From the NCBI RefSeq assembly GCF_047601025.1, contig NZ_JASGJZ010000001.1, forward strand, positions 3,348,001 through 3,412,000: a stretch of 64,000 bases of DNA, read 5' to 3'. The stretch comes from Pseudorhodoferax sp047601025. Its GTDB lineage: Bacteria > Pseudomonadota > Gammaproteobacteria > Burkholderiales > Burkholderiaceae_C. The notes beneath the pieces were generated by a model. It was not told the origin of the DNA. It saw only the letters and a program-made list of their open reading frames with translations, and ran no database searches. A program made the position numbers and the translations under genes. Numbering within the stretch: the stretch's first letter is position 1; every line of letters starts with the position of its first letter. Shown here piece by piece: positions 45,174-53,429 of the stretch.

Positions 45174-45929
45174 TCAGGCCCACCGGCCGAGCAGGCGCGG
45201 CAGCGCCGAGGCGAGCAGCGCGACGCCCGACATCGTCAGCAGGCCCAGCACGATTTGCCGGAACCTGGCCTCGTCGATGCCGGTGTAGAGCCGGGTGCCC
45301 AGCAGCGTGGGCACCAGCATCGCCGGCGCGACGACGGCGAACAGCGGGACCATCGCGCGCGTGACGACGCCCGTGGCGAGGTAGGTGCCCATCGTCACCA
45401 GCAGCATCGAGAGGTTGAAGTTCTGGATCACCGCGCGCTGCGCATCCTTGTCCATGCCGCGCAGCGTGCACCACAGGGTGGGCAGCGTGCCGGTGAAGCC
45501 GCCGATGCCGCCCATCACGCCCCCGGCCAGGCCCACGGCGCCGTCGGCCAGCCGCCCGCCCCAGGCGATGCGCGGCAGCCTGCGCGCCATCAGCATGGCC
45601 GGGCACCACAGCACCAGCAGCGTGCCCAGCACCGCCTTGAACCAGTCGACGTCCAGCCGGGGCAGCAGCATGACGCCCAGCGGCACGCCGAGCAGCCCGC
45701 CCAGCACGAACGGCAGCAGGCGCCGGGCGTCGAAGCCGCGCCGCACCGAGACGGCGGCGATCAGCTGCCCGGTCAGCGCGCCGAACACCGTCAGCGCCGC
45801 CGCCAGGCGCGGCTCCAGGGCCCAGGCCCAGAACGACATCGCCACCATGCCGAAGGCGAAGCCCGACAGCCCCTGGACGAAGCCCGCCACGACGGCGCCG
45901 AGTGCCACGACGATGTAGTTCGCCTCCAT
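45174..45929 (-). CDS. TSUP/TauE-SafE family membrane permease
   Basis: 251 residues with about eight hydrophobic segments, two repeats typical of TSUP: VAGFVQGLSGFAFGMVAM at the N-terminus and AGGVMGGIGGFTGTLPTLW centrally. Members export or import organosulfonates, sulfite or carboxylates. ATG 45929 is chosen because AGGAGG stands 6 nt before it, while ATG 45935 would touch the ribosome site. Divergent from the LysR regulator 96 bp away, which probably controls it. Confidence 0.9.
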   Translation of the reverse strand: MEANYIVVALGAVVAGFVQGLSGFAFGMVAMSFWAWALEPRLAAALTVFGALTGQLIAAVSVRRGFDARRLLPFVLGGLLGVPLGVMLLPRLDVDWFKAVLGTLLVLWCPAMLMARRLPRIAWGGRLADGAVGLAGGVMGGIGGFTGTLPTLWCTLRGMDKDAQRAVIQNFNLSMLLVTMGTYLATGVVTRAMVPLFAVVAPAMLVPTLLGTRLYTGIDEARFRQIVLGLLTMSGVALLASALPRLLGRWA

Positions 45930-45989
45930 GCCCATCCTCCTCGCTGCCCGGCATTGTGGCGGGCACGCCATGAGGCGATCATTCGAAAA

Positions 45990-46007
45990 TGGGATCGATC
46001 CATCCCA
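45990..46007. promoter_or_regulatory. candidate LysR binding site between divergent genes
   Basis: TGGGAT-CGATCC-ATCCCA is an inverted repeat with perfect 6-bp arms; within it T-N11-A spacing fits a LysR box. It lies 61 bp from the TSUP ATG and 19 bp before the LysR ATG, a position suited to autoregulation and control of the divergent permease. Confidence 0.45.
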
Positions 46008-46025
46008 AAGACCTCATGGCTTCGC

Positions 46026-46976
46026 ATGCTCCGCTCCGATGAACTCCAGGCCCGGCTGCGCGCGCGCCTGAAGATGCGCCACCTCGTCATGCTGTGCCTG
46101 ATCGAGCAGCATGGCTCCCTGACGCGCGTGGCCGAGCACATGGCCACCACCCAGCCGGCGGTGACGCACGCCCTGGCCGAACTGGAGGCCATGTTCGGCG
46201 CGGCGCTGTTCACGCGCTCGGTCCGTGGCATGGCGCCGACGCCGCTGGGCAAAGCGGCACTCGGCCGTGCCCAGGCCATGCTGCAGGACCTCGGGCACTG
46301 GGCGCGCGACATGGAGGCGGTCGGCGCCGGCCATGCGGCGCACCTGCAGATCGGCGTGATCCCCTTCATCCCCGGTCGGCTGCTGGCGGCGGCCATCGGG
46401 CGGACTCGCCTGCAGGGGCGCGGCATCACGGTGACGATCCACGAGAACACCAGCAACCATCTGCTGGCGCAACTGCGCGCCCATGCGCTGGACTGTGTCG
46501 TCGGCCGCGCTTCCCCCATCCTGTCGATGGATGGCCTCGTGCACGAGGTGCTCTACGAGCAGGAGCCGAGGCTCATCGCGCACCGGCGCCTGGCGACGCG
46601 GCTCGGCCGCGGGCCGCTGTCGTGGGCCGAGCTCGCGCAGCTGGACTGGGTACTGGGCCAGCGCGATACGCCGATGCGCGAGCAGATCACCGACTTCTTT
46701 CTCCGCGCCAACGTGCCGCCTCCCGCGCCACTGGTGGAGAGCCTGTCGGCCAAGGTGATCGGCGAACTGATCGCCGCCAACGAGCGAGCGGTGTCCATCG
46801 TGCCGGCGGACATCGCGGAGGAACTGGCGCGCCTGGCGGGTGTGGGCGTGGTCGCGCACCGCTTCGGCTGGACGTTGCCGCCGGTCACGCTGTTTCGCCG
46901 GGCGCAGGAGTCCGTGCGTGCGGCGGATGCGCTGTTCGCCCAGGCGCTGCGGGAGGTCTGCCGCGCCGGCGGTTAG
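46026..46976 (+). CDS. LysR-family transcriptional regulator
   Basis: 316 residues, helix-turn-helix LCLIEQHGSLTRVAEHMATT plus QPAVTHALAELEAMFGAALF, then an effector domain (LQIGVIPFIPGRLLAAAI). The early MRHLVMLCLIEQHGSLTRVA form matches the GbpR/CbbR-like branch that binds sugars or aromatics. ATG 46026 gives the usual family length. Divergent from the TSUP permease. It has no sequence similarity beyond family level to the LysR protein at 44 kb. Confidence 0.92.
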   Translation: MLRSDELQARLRARLKMRHLVMLCLIEQHGSLTRVAEHMATTQPAVTHALAELEAMFGAALFTRSVRGMAPTPLGKAALGRAQAMLQDLGHWARDMEAVGAGHAAHLQIGVIPFIPGRLLAAAIGRTRLQGRGITVTIHENTSNHLLAQLRAHALDCVVGRASPILSMDGLVHEVLYEQEPRLIAHRRLATRLGRGPLSWAELAQLDWVLGQRDTPMREQITDFFLRANVPPPAPLVESLSAKVIGELIAANERAVSIVPADIAEELARLAGVGVVAHRFGWTLPPVTLFRRAQESVRAADALFAQALREVCRAGG

Positions 46977-47012
46977 CAGCGGCAGCCTGGAACGGTGGCG
47001 GCATGGCCCGCG

Positions 47013-47906
47013 CTACCGGTGGTCCGTCAGCGCCAGCGCGTCGGCCGGCGCCGGGCCGGGCCAGGGCCCGAACAGGGCCTGCAGGGCGCTGCGGTACTGG
47101 TCGTGGCCGCGCACGATGGTGTCGTGGTGGGTGCCGCCCTCGACGACCACGAAGGCCTTGGGCTGCCGGGCGGCGTCGTACAGCCGGCGGCCGATGTCCG
47201 GGCTGATCAGCCGGTCGTCCGAGCCGTGCACCACCAGCAGCGGCGAGCCGATGCGCGCGACCTTGCGCACCGACTCCATGCGCTGGGTGATCAGCCAGCC
47301 GATCGGCAGCCAGCCCCATTTCATGCTGGCCGCGACCTCGGGGATGGAGGTGAAGGTGCCCTCGACCAGCACGCCGCGCTCGTCGTCGACCTTGGAGGCC
47401 AGGTCGATCGCGATCGCGCCGCCGAGCGAGTGGCCGAAGATGTAGCGCGGCCGGCCGGGGTGGTGCGCGGCCAGCCAGTCCCAGGCGGCGCGGGCGTCCT
47501 CGAACGCGCGGTCCTCGGACGGCAGCTCGGTCGTGCTCTTGCCGAAGCCGCGGTAGTCGATGGCCAGCACCGCGAAGCCCAGCGCCTGCATCTGGCGCAT
47601 GCGCGGCGCCGAGCCCTGCACGTTCCAGCGCGCGCCGTGCAGGTACAGCAGCACCGGGCCGTCCGCCGGCTGGCCGGCGGGGAGCCACAGGCCGTGCAGG
47701 CGCACCGGCCGGCCGGAGACCTGCGAGTGGAAGTCGATCCACACGTCTTCCATGCCCTCGGCCATGGCGGCGCTGTGGCCCCAGCTGCGGTCGCCGGGCT
47801 GGAAGATCCAGTCGCGCTGGCGCTCGTCCAGCAGGCCGCAGCCGCTGACCACGGCGATGGCGGCCAGCAGCGACAGCAGCAGGGCGATCAGCGAGGTGCT
47901 GCGCAT
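47013..47906 (-). CDS. alpha/beta-hydrolase lipoprotein (BEM46-like)
   Basis: 297 residues. N-terminal signal with lipobox VVSGC predicts a lipid-anchored envelope protein. The hydrolase domain has the oxyanion HGARWNVQGS, the nucleophile elbow GHSLGG, Asp in VVHGSDDRLISPD and His in VEGGTHHDTI, so the Ser-Asp-His triad is complete. Natural substrate (ester, lipid or peptide) is unknown. It sits between mutL and the inserted regulators and is transcribed with the mutL direction. Confidence 0.88.
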   Translation of the reverse strand: MRSTSLIALLLSLLAAIAVVSGCGLLDERQRDWIFQPGDRSWGHSAAMAEGMEDVWIDFHSQVSGRPVRLHGLWLPAGQPADGPVLLYLHGARWNVQGSAPRMRQMQALGFAVLAIDYRGFGKSTTELPSEDRAFEDARAAWDWLAAHHPGRPRYIFGHSLGGAIAIDLASKVDDERGVLVEGTFTSIPEVAASMKWGWLPIGWLITQRMESVRKVARIGSPLLVVHGSDDRLISPDIGRRLYDAARQPKAFVVVEGGTHHDTIVRGHDQYRSALQALFGPWPGPAPADALALTDHR

Positions 47907-47979
47907 GGCGGGCAGAGACTCGGCAGGCGGGGCGGAAGTTCAATCCCGCGGCGGCGGCGTGGGCTCTGCGGCGCCCATC

Positions 47980-49887
47980 TCACCGTCCGCGCAGGAACAG
48001 CTGGTCCAGCTCGCGCACCGTGATCTGGCGCCAGGTCGGCCGGCCGTGGTTGCACTGGTCCGAGCGCTCGGTGGCCTCCATCTGGCGCAGCAGGGCGTTC
48101 ATCTCCTCCAGCGTCAGGCGGCGGTTGGCGCGCACGGCGCCGTGGCAGGCCATGGTGGCCAGCAGCTCGTTGCGGGCGCGCTCGACCACGCCGCTGGCCT
48201 CGTGCTGGGCCAGCTCGGCCAGCACGCTGCGCGCCAGCGCCACCGCGTCGCCGTGGGCCAGGCTGGCGGGCACGGCGCGCACCGCCAGGGTGCGCGTGGA
48301 GAACGGCGCCACGTCCAGCCCCAGTTCGCCGAGCGTGTCGGCGTGCGCCTCGGCCGTGGCCAACTCCTGCGGCGTGGCCGCGAAGGTGGCCGGGATCAGC
48401 AGCGGCTGGCTGGCCAGGGCCTGCCGGTCGGCCTGGGCCTTCAGGCGCTCGTAGACGATGCGCTCGTGCGCGGCGTGCATGTCCACCACCACCAGGCCCT
48501 GCTGGTTCTCGGCCAGGATGTAGATGCCCTGCAGCTGGGCCAGGGCGCGGCCGAGTGGCCAGGCGGGGCTGTCGGCGGCGGGCGCCGGGTCGGCCTGAGT
48601 CGGTGCCGGCGCCGGTGCGGCCGGCAGCGCGGGCGCACCGGCGGGGATGTTCCAGGCGGCCGGCGGCTGCGCCACGCGGGCGGTGGGCGCGGGGCTGCTC
48701 CAGGGCGCGGGTGCCTCGGCGGCCGGCGGCGGCGTTTCGGGCGGGCGTTCGGCGAAGGCCATGGCCGGCTGCTGCCAGGTCGGTGGCGCGGCGGGGCGCT
48801 GCGGCGCCGGGGCCGGCATGGCACCGGCCAGCGCGGCGCGTGGCGCGGCCAGCGCCTGGTCGATCGCGTGGCGCACGGCCTGGTGCACCTCGCGGCTGTC
48901 GCGGAAGCGCACCTCGATCTTGGTCGGGTGCACGTTCACGTCCACGCGCGCCGGATCGATGTCCACGTACAGCAGGTACACCGGCTGGCGCTGGCCGTGC
49001 AGCACGTCCTCGTAGGCGCTGCGGGCGGCATGGCCCAGCACCTTGTCGCGCACGAAGCGGCCGTTGACGTAGGCGAACTGCTGGTCGCCGCGGGCGCGCG
49101 CGGCGTCCGGGATGCCGGCGCGGCCGCGCACGCGGATCAGCGGGCCGCCGGCCTCGGCCTGGGCGTGGCTGGCGTAGTCCACCGCGACCGAGCGCTCGAC
49201 GAAGTCGTCGCCCAGCACGTCGGCCATGCGCTGGGTGAGGCCGCCGTCGTCGCCGTCGGCGCAGGCGCGCCACTGCTCGACCAGCTTGCCCTCGTGCCAG
49301 ACGGCGAAGCCCACGTCGGGCCGCGCCAGCGCGTGGCGGCGCACCGCCTCGACGCAGTGCGCGAGCTCGGTCGCGTCGGTCTTCAGGAACTTGCGCCGGG
49401 CCGGCGTGCTGAAGAACAGTTCCTTGACCTCCACCGTGGTGCCGGCCGCGCGCGCGACCGGCTTCATCTCGCCGGTGCGGCCGTCGAGCAGCATGGCGTG
49501 GGCCTGGTCGGCCGGGCGCGACAGCACGGCCATGTCGGAGACCGAGCAGATCGCCGCCAGCGCCTCGCCGCGAAAGCCCATGGTGGCCACGCCTTCCAGC
49601 TCCTGCAGGCTGGCGATCTTGCTGGTGGCGTGGCGGCGCAGCGCCAGCGGCAGCTCGGCCGCGGGGATGCCGATGCCGTCGTCCTCGACCGCGATCAGCC
49701 GCACGCCGCCGGCCAGCAGGCGCACGGTGACCTGGTGCGCGCCGGCGTCCAGCGCGTTGTCCACCAGCTCGCGCACGACCGAGGCCGGGCGCTCGACGAC
49801 CTCGCCGGCGGCGATCTGGCTGACCAGCTCGTCCGGCAGCTCCTGGATGCGCCGGCGCGCGCCGGCGGCGGGCAGCGCGGCGTTCAC
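47980..49887 (-). CDS. mutL: DNA mismatch repair protein MutL, endonuclease type
   Basis: 635 residues. GHKL ATPase domain: LVSQIAAGEVVERPASVVRE, VDNALDAGA, DDGIGI and TMGFRGEALAAI. A long Pro/Ala linker separates the C-terminal dimer domain, which has DMHAAHERIVYE, fitting the nuclease motif DxHAx2Ex4E, plus ACHGAVRA and the CNHGRPT zinc-site element. So it should nick DNA like most non-MutH MutL proteins. Start GTG 49887 overlaps the upstream stop (GTGA). Confidence 0.96.
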   Translation of the reverse strand: MNAALPAAGARRRIQELPDELVSQIAAGEVVERPASVVRELVDNALDAGAHQVTVRLLAGGVRLIAVEDDGIGIPAAELPLALRRHATSKIASLQELEGVATMGFRGEALAAICSVSDMAVLSRPADQAHAMLLDGRTGEMKPVARAAGTTVEVKELFFSTPARRKFLKTDATELAHCVEAVRRHALARPDVGFAVWHEGKLVEQWRACADGDDGGLTQRMADVLGDDFVERSVAVDYASHAQAEAGGPLIRVRGRAGIPDAARARGDQQFAYVNGRFVRDKVLGHAARSAYEDVLHGQRQPVYLLYVDIDPARVDVNVHPTKIEVRFRDSREVHQAVRHAIDQALAAPRAALAGAMPAPAPQRPAAPPTWQQPAMAFAERPPETPPPAAEAPAPWSSPAPTARVAQPPAAWNIPAGAPALPAAPAPAPTQADPAPAADSPAWPLGRALAQLQGIYILAENQQGLVVVDMHAAHERIVYERLKAQADRQALASQPLLIPATFAATPQELATAEAHADTLGELGLDVAPFSTRTLAVRAVPASLAHGDAVALARSVLAELAQHEASGVVERARNELLATMACHGAVRANRRLTLEEMNALLRQMEATERSDQCNHGRPTWRQITVRELDQLFLRGR

Positions 49888-51026
49888 GTCAGCGCCCGGC
49901 CGCAGGCGGCGCAATGGGTGTCGCCGGCCTGCACCGCGGCGGCGCAGGATGGGCAGGCTGTCGCCGGTGCCGGTGCCGATGCGGGCGTGCCGGCGTCGGC
50001 AGGCGGATCGGCGACGGACGGATCGGCGGCGGCGCCGCCGCCCGTGGCCGCTGCCGCCGTGGCGCGGGCGCGCTCGGCCATCTGCTGCGCGCGGGCCTGG
50101 GCCTGCTCCTGCAGCTCGCGCGCCTTCTCGACCGCGTAGTCCAGGTGGGCGTCCACGTGGGCCTGCTCGGCCGCCAGGTCCAGCCCGTCCAGCGCCTGCA
50201 GGTACACGGTGCTGACGCCGCGCAGGTACACCAGCCCCGGCAGCGTGCAGGCCGCCGCGAACAGCACGCTGCTGCCGAAGCCGGCCGCCGCCGCATGCGC
50301 GCTGCGGCCGGCGGCGTCGAAGCCGCCCGAGATGTCCACGCTGCCGAGGATCGGGCCGGACACGCCGGCCGTGATCGCCACGCCGCCGAACAGCACGGCC
50401 GCAATCAGCAGCCCCACCAGCGCCGCGATGCAGGCCACGACCAGCATCAGCACCAGCACCATGCCGAGCCGGCGCCGCGAGATCGCGATCAGCTGGCTCA
50501 CGCATTCCCGCGCCGTGGCGCCGTTCCACACCGAGGGCGCCGACAGCGGGAACACCACCATCGGCAGCGCGAACAGCGCCACGCCGCTGGCGGCCACGGC
50601 CAGCGGGAACACCACCGCGTACAGCATCGGCCCGAACAGCGGCAGCTTGCAGGCGAACACCACGACGGCCAGCAGCGCCAGGCCCGCGAGGTACAGCGCC
50701 GCGAGCCACAGGTAGACCAGCAGCAGGCGGTGCGAGTGCGCCAGCGAATGCGCGACCGCGTCGACGATGGAGCGCGAGCGCTGGCCGTGCGCCTCGTCCA
50801 TCAGCATCACGCCGGCGGCGTTGACGCCGTAGAACATCACCCCGTAGGCGCCGATGGCGAACAGCGCGACGAAGAAGTAGCTGAAGCCGGCCAGCAGCGT
50901 GCCCAGGCCCATCAGCAGCGCGCCGACGACCAGCGTGATCAGCAACAGCACCAGTGCGCGCCAGTTGCGCATCGCGTCCACGCTGTCGAGCAGGGTGCCG
51001 CTGTCCTTGATCTGCCGGGAAAGCAC
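49884..51026 (-). CDS. multi-pass membrane protein with C-terminal zinc ribbon
   Basis: 380 residues. Five to seven hydrophobic helices (for example ALVLLLITLVVGALLMGLG and MVLVLMLVVACIAALVGLLI), an Ala-rich amphipathic stretch with AEQAHVDAHLDYAVEKAREL (coiled-coil-like), and a C-terminal ribbon CPSCAAAV...HCAACG. Membrane region resembles Yip1/BPSS1780-type proteins. Its stop overlaps mutL (GTGA). A second zinc-ribbon membrane protein precedes it, so the two may act together. Function unknown. Confidence 0.8.
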   Translation of the reverse strand: MLSRQIKDSGTLLDSVDAMRNWRALVLLLITLVVGALLMGLGTLLAGFSYFFVALFAIGAYGVMFYGVNAAGVMLMDEAHGQRSRSIVDAVAHSLAHSHRLLLVYLWLAALYLAGLALLAVVVFACKLPLFGPMLYAVVFPLAVAASGVALFALPMVVFPLSAPSVWNGATARECVSQLIAISRRRLGMVLVLMLVVACIAALVGLLIAAVLFGGVAITAGVSGPILGSVDISGGFDAAGRSAHAAAAGFGSSVLFAAACTLPGLVYLRGVSTVYLQALDGLDLAAEQAHVDAHLDYAVEKARELQEQAQARAQQMAERARATAAAATGGGAAADPSVADPPADAGTPASAPAPATACPSCAAAVQAGDTHCAACGRALT

Positions 51027-51055
51027 GTGTTTCTCTCCTTGGTCCCCGCCGGGCG

Positions 51056-51940
51056 CTACGGGCTCGGGCGGTTCTGCCTATTTTCCTCGGCCAGCCGCAG
51101 GCAGGTCGGATGCCGGCGGTAGGCGTCCTTGGCGCACTGCATGCTGACGCAGAAGCGCCGCGTGAAGCTGTTGCTGCTGTCGGTGCACTGGGTCTCCGGG
51201 CCGGCCGGGGCCGCGGTGGCGGCCGCTGCAACGACTGTGGGTGCGGGAGCCGGTGGCCGCGCCGCGGGGCGGGGCGCCGGGGCGGGAGGCGCGGCTTCCA
51301 CGGCGGCGGGAGGCGGGGCGGGTGCCGGGAGGCTGGCGGTCGGCACCATGGCCGGTTCTGCCACTGGAACGGCCGGGGCCGGCGGGTGCCGCGGCGCGGT
51401 GGCGGCGTCCCGCGTCGCCGTCGGCATGGGACCGGACGCGGCAGGTGCCGGGACCGACGCAGCCGGCGCCTGGCCCGATGCGGCCGGCGACGGGGCGGAC
51501 GTCGCGCCTTCCGCAGGTGCCGGCGCAGCCGGGGCCGCGCTGGCCGGCGGGGCGGGTTTGGGGACCTCGTTCTGCAGGAACTCCTCGACCGGCTGCGGCG
51601 CGTCCGGCGGCCGGCGGTTCTGCCACCACAGCCCCGCCGCCAGCGCGGCGAGCAGCAGCAGCACGACCAGCGCGGCGTTGCGCCCACGTGGCGGCGCGGG
51701 CTGCGCCGGCGCCGCGGCGGCCGGGCCGGCGCCCGCCATCGGATTGCCGCAACTGCGGCAGAAGCGCGCCGCGGCGTTGTTGGGCTTGCCGCAGGCCGTG
51801 CAGTACACGCGCGGCGGCACGGCAGCCGGTGGTGCTGCGGCGGCAGCCTCGGCGGCGGGGAACAGGGGCGTTGCGCACTTCTTGCAGAACCGGGCGATGG
51901 GCCGGTTCCCGGTGCCGCAGGCCGGGCAGATCTTGGACAT
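51056..51940 (-). CDS. double zinc-ribbon membrane protein with Pro/Ala-rich periplasmic tail
   Basis: 294 residues. Two N-terminal ribbons: CPACGTGNRPIARFCKKC and CTACGKPNNAAARFCRSC. A single helix AALVVLLLLAALAAGLWW follows, then a long Pro/Ala-rich linker and a C-terminal Cys-containing domain (CTDSSNSFTRRFCVSMQC). Topology is cytoplasmic ribbons with an extracytoplasmic tail. ATG 51940 is chosen since it starts directly with the ribbon; the upstream frame is low complexity. Function unknown. Confidence 0.78.
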   Translation of the reverse strand: MSKICPACGTGNRPIARFCKKCATPLFPAAEAAAAAPPAAVPPRVYCTACGKPNNAAARFCRSCGNPMAGAGPAAAAPAQPAPPRGRNAALVVLLLLAALAAGLWWQNRRPPDAPQPVEEFLQNEVPKPAPPASAAPAAPAPAEGATSAPSPAASGQAPAASVPAPAASGPMPTATRDAATAPRHPPAPAVPVAEPAMVPTASLPAPAPPPAAVEAAPPAPAPRPAARPPAPAPTVVAAAATAAPAGPETQCTDSSNSFTRRFCVSMQCAKDAYRRHPTCLRLAEENRQNRPSP

Positions 51941-52082
51941 GGGGGACAGCAGGTGGATGGCGGGGCCCCGGGCGCCGGCACGCCCGAAGCGGGCCGATGC
52001 TAGCAAACGCCCCGCGACCATTCCCGGCCGCGCCCGGGTTTGTGACAAGTGCTTTCAAATCGGGCCCCGATAATGCCGCCGC

Positions 52083-52727
52083 ATGGAACTGGCAAGCTTT
52101 CTGATCGATTTCATCCTGCACGTGGACCGCTACCTGGAGGCCTTCGTGCGCGACTACGGCCCCTGGGTCTACGCGCTGCTGTTCGTCATCGTGTTCGTGG
52201 AGACCGGCGTGGTCGTGATGCCGTTCCTGCCGGGCGATTCGCTGCTGTTCGTGGCGGGCGCGCTGTGCGGCCTGGGGCTGATGAGCCTGCCGGTCGCGAT
52301 CGCGGTGCTGCTGGTGGCCGCCATCCTGGGCGACCAGTGCAACTACAGCATCGGGCGCCATTTCGGCCCCAAGGTGTTCCAGTGGGAGGACTCGCGCTTC
52401 TTCAACCGCAAGGCCTTCGACCAGGCCCACGCGTTCTACGAGCGCTATGGCGGCGTGACCATCATCCTCGCGCGCTTCATGCCCTTCATCCGCACCTTCG
52501 CGCCCTTCGTGGCGGGCGTGGCCGCGATGAGCCGCGGCAAGTTCACCGCCTTCAACGTGGCCGGCGCGGTGCTCTGGGTGGTCGGCCTGTGCACTGCCGG
52601 CTACTTCCTGGGCGGGCTGCCCTGGGTCAAGCAGAACCTGGACAAGATCATCTGGGCGCTGATCCTGGTGCCGGGGCTGATCGCGATCTTCGGCGCCTGG
52701 AAGGCGCGCCGCCAGGCGGCCGCGTAG
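52083..52727 (+). CDS. DedA-family membrane protein
   Basis: 214 residues with about five membrane segments. It has the DedA hallmarks VFVETGVVVMPFLPGDSLLF, the GRHFG after helix 3 and the FxRFxPxxRxxxPxxAG pattern as ARFMPFIRTFAPFVAGVAAM. DedA/VTT proteins act in lipid carrier recycling (undecaprenyl phosphate or phospholipid scrambling). A GATAAT box lies 10 bp before the ATG, implying a very short leader. Divergent from the zinc-ribbon protein. Confidence 0.93.
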   Translation: MELASFLIDFILHVDRYLEAFVRDYGPWVYALLFVIVFVETGVVVMPFLPGDSLLFVAGALCGLGLMSLPVAIAVLLVAAILGDQCNYSIGRHFGPKVFQWEDSRFFNRKAFDQAHAFYERYGGVTIILARFMPFIRTFAPFVAGVAAMSRGKFTAFNVAGAVLWVVGLCTAGYFLGGLPWVKQNLDKIIWALILVPGLIAIFGAWKARRQAAA

Positions 52728-52777
52728 CTGCCATGATGCGGGCCTTCCGTCCACCGTCCTTCACCGGGAGCCCCCGC

Positions 52778-53047
52778 ATGCCTTCTTCGTTCTCGTCCTT
52801 CTTCTCCCGCCCGCGCGCCGTGCTGCTGGGCGCCGCCACCGCCGTGGCGCTCGGCGCCGTGCTGCTGCCCGCGGCGCAGTCGCAGATCCGCGCCAATCCC
52901 AGCCTGCAGCCGATGGGCGTGTCCGCCAGCGGCAACGGCAGCACGGCCTGGTTCCACGATCCGGCCACGGGCCGCGCCGTCGCCTGCCACCACAGCAGCG
53001 GCGGCGCCATCCAGTGCCAGGCCGTGAAGCTGCCGGAAAGCTCCTGA
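52778..53047 (+). CDS. small secreted protein of unknown function
   Basis: 89 residues: signal peptide (PRAVLLGAATAVALGAVLLP, cleavage near AAQSQ) and a short mature part with STAWFHDPATGRAVACHHSS and a second Cys (IQCQ). Two cysteines could form a disulphide. GGAG lies 8 nt before ATG 52778. It follows dedA by 50 bp. No family was recognised. Confidence 0.65.
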   Translation: MPSSFSSFFSRPRAVLLGAATAVALGAVLLPAAQSQIRANPSLQPMGVSASGNGSTAWFHDPATGRAVACHHSSGGAIQCQAVKLPESS

Positions 53048-53078
53048 GCCCCCGGCAGCGCGCAGGCCCGGCCGGGCT

Positions 53079-53300
53079 TCAGCGGTTCTGGTCGCGCCGC
53101 TTGCCGACCTCGTTGCCGACCAGGGCGCCGGCGGCCGCGCCGCCCACGGTGCCCAGCGTGCTGCCGAACACCGCATTGCCGACCACGCCGCCGGCCACCG
53201 CGCCCACGCCCGTGCCGACCTGGGCGCTGGTGGGGTTGGTGCCGCAGCCGGTCAGCCCGATCACCGAAGCGGCTGTCACGGCCAGGAGGGTCTTGATCAT
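53079..53300 (-). CDS. glycine-zipper lipoprotein (OsmB-like)
   Basis: 73 residues; signal peptide with lipobox IGLTGC, then a glycine-zipper hairpin GAVAGGVVGNAVFGST... AAAGALVGNEVG and a basic C-terminus. Such small 2TM glycine-zipper lipoproteins are envelope proteins, often stress induced. Transcribed alone, convergent with the small secreted protein across 31 bp that contain a short GC palindrome. Confidence 0.85.
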   Translation of the reverse strand: MIKTLLAVTAASVIGLTGCGTNPTSAQVGTGVGAVAGGVVGNAVFGSTLGTVGGAAAGALVGNEVGKRRDQNR

Positions 53301-53429
53301 GTCGTCACCTCGTCATGTCGTTGCGATGCCGGGCCCCGAGGGCCTGTGCCTGCACTGTAGGCCCGCAGGCGGCGCGCGCCTGTAGGCCATGGCCGCCGCC
53401 CGCCGTGGGCGGCGCCCGCAGGCAGTGCC

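Noticed and set aside
53048..53078. AGGCCCGGCCGGGCTT palindrome between convergent genes
   Set aside because: Could act as a bidirectional terminator, but the stem is short and there is no T tract, so it is not called.
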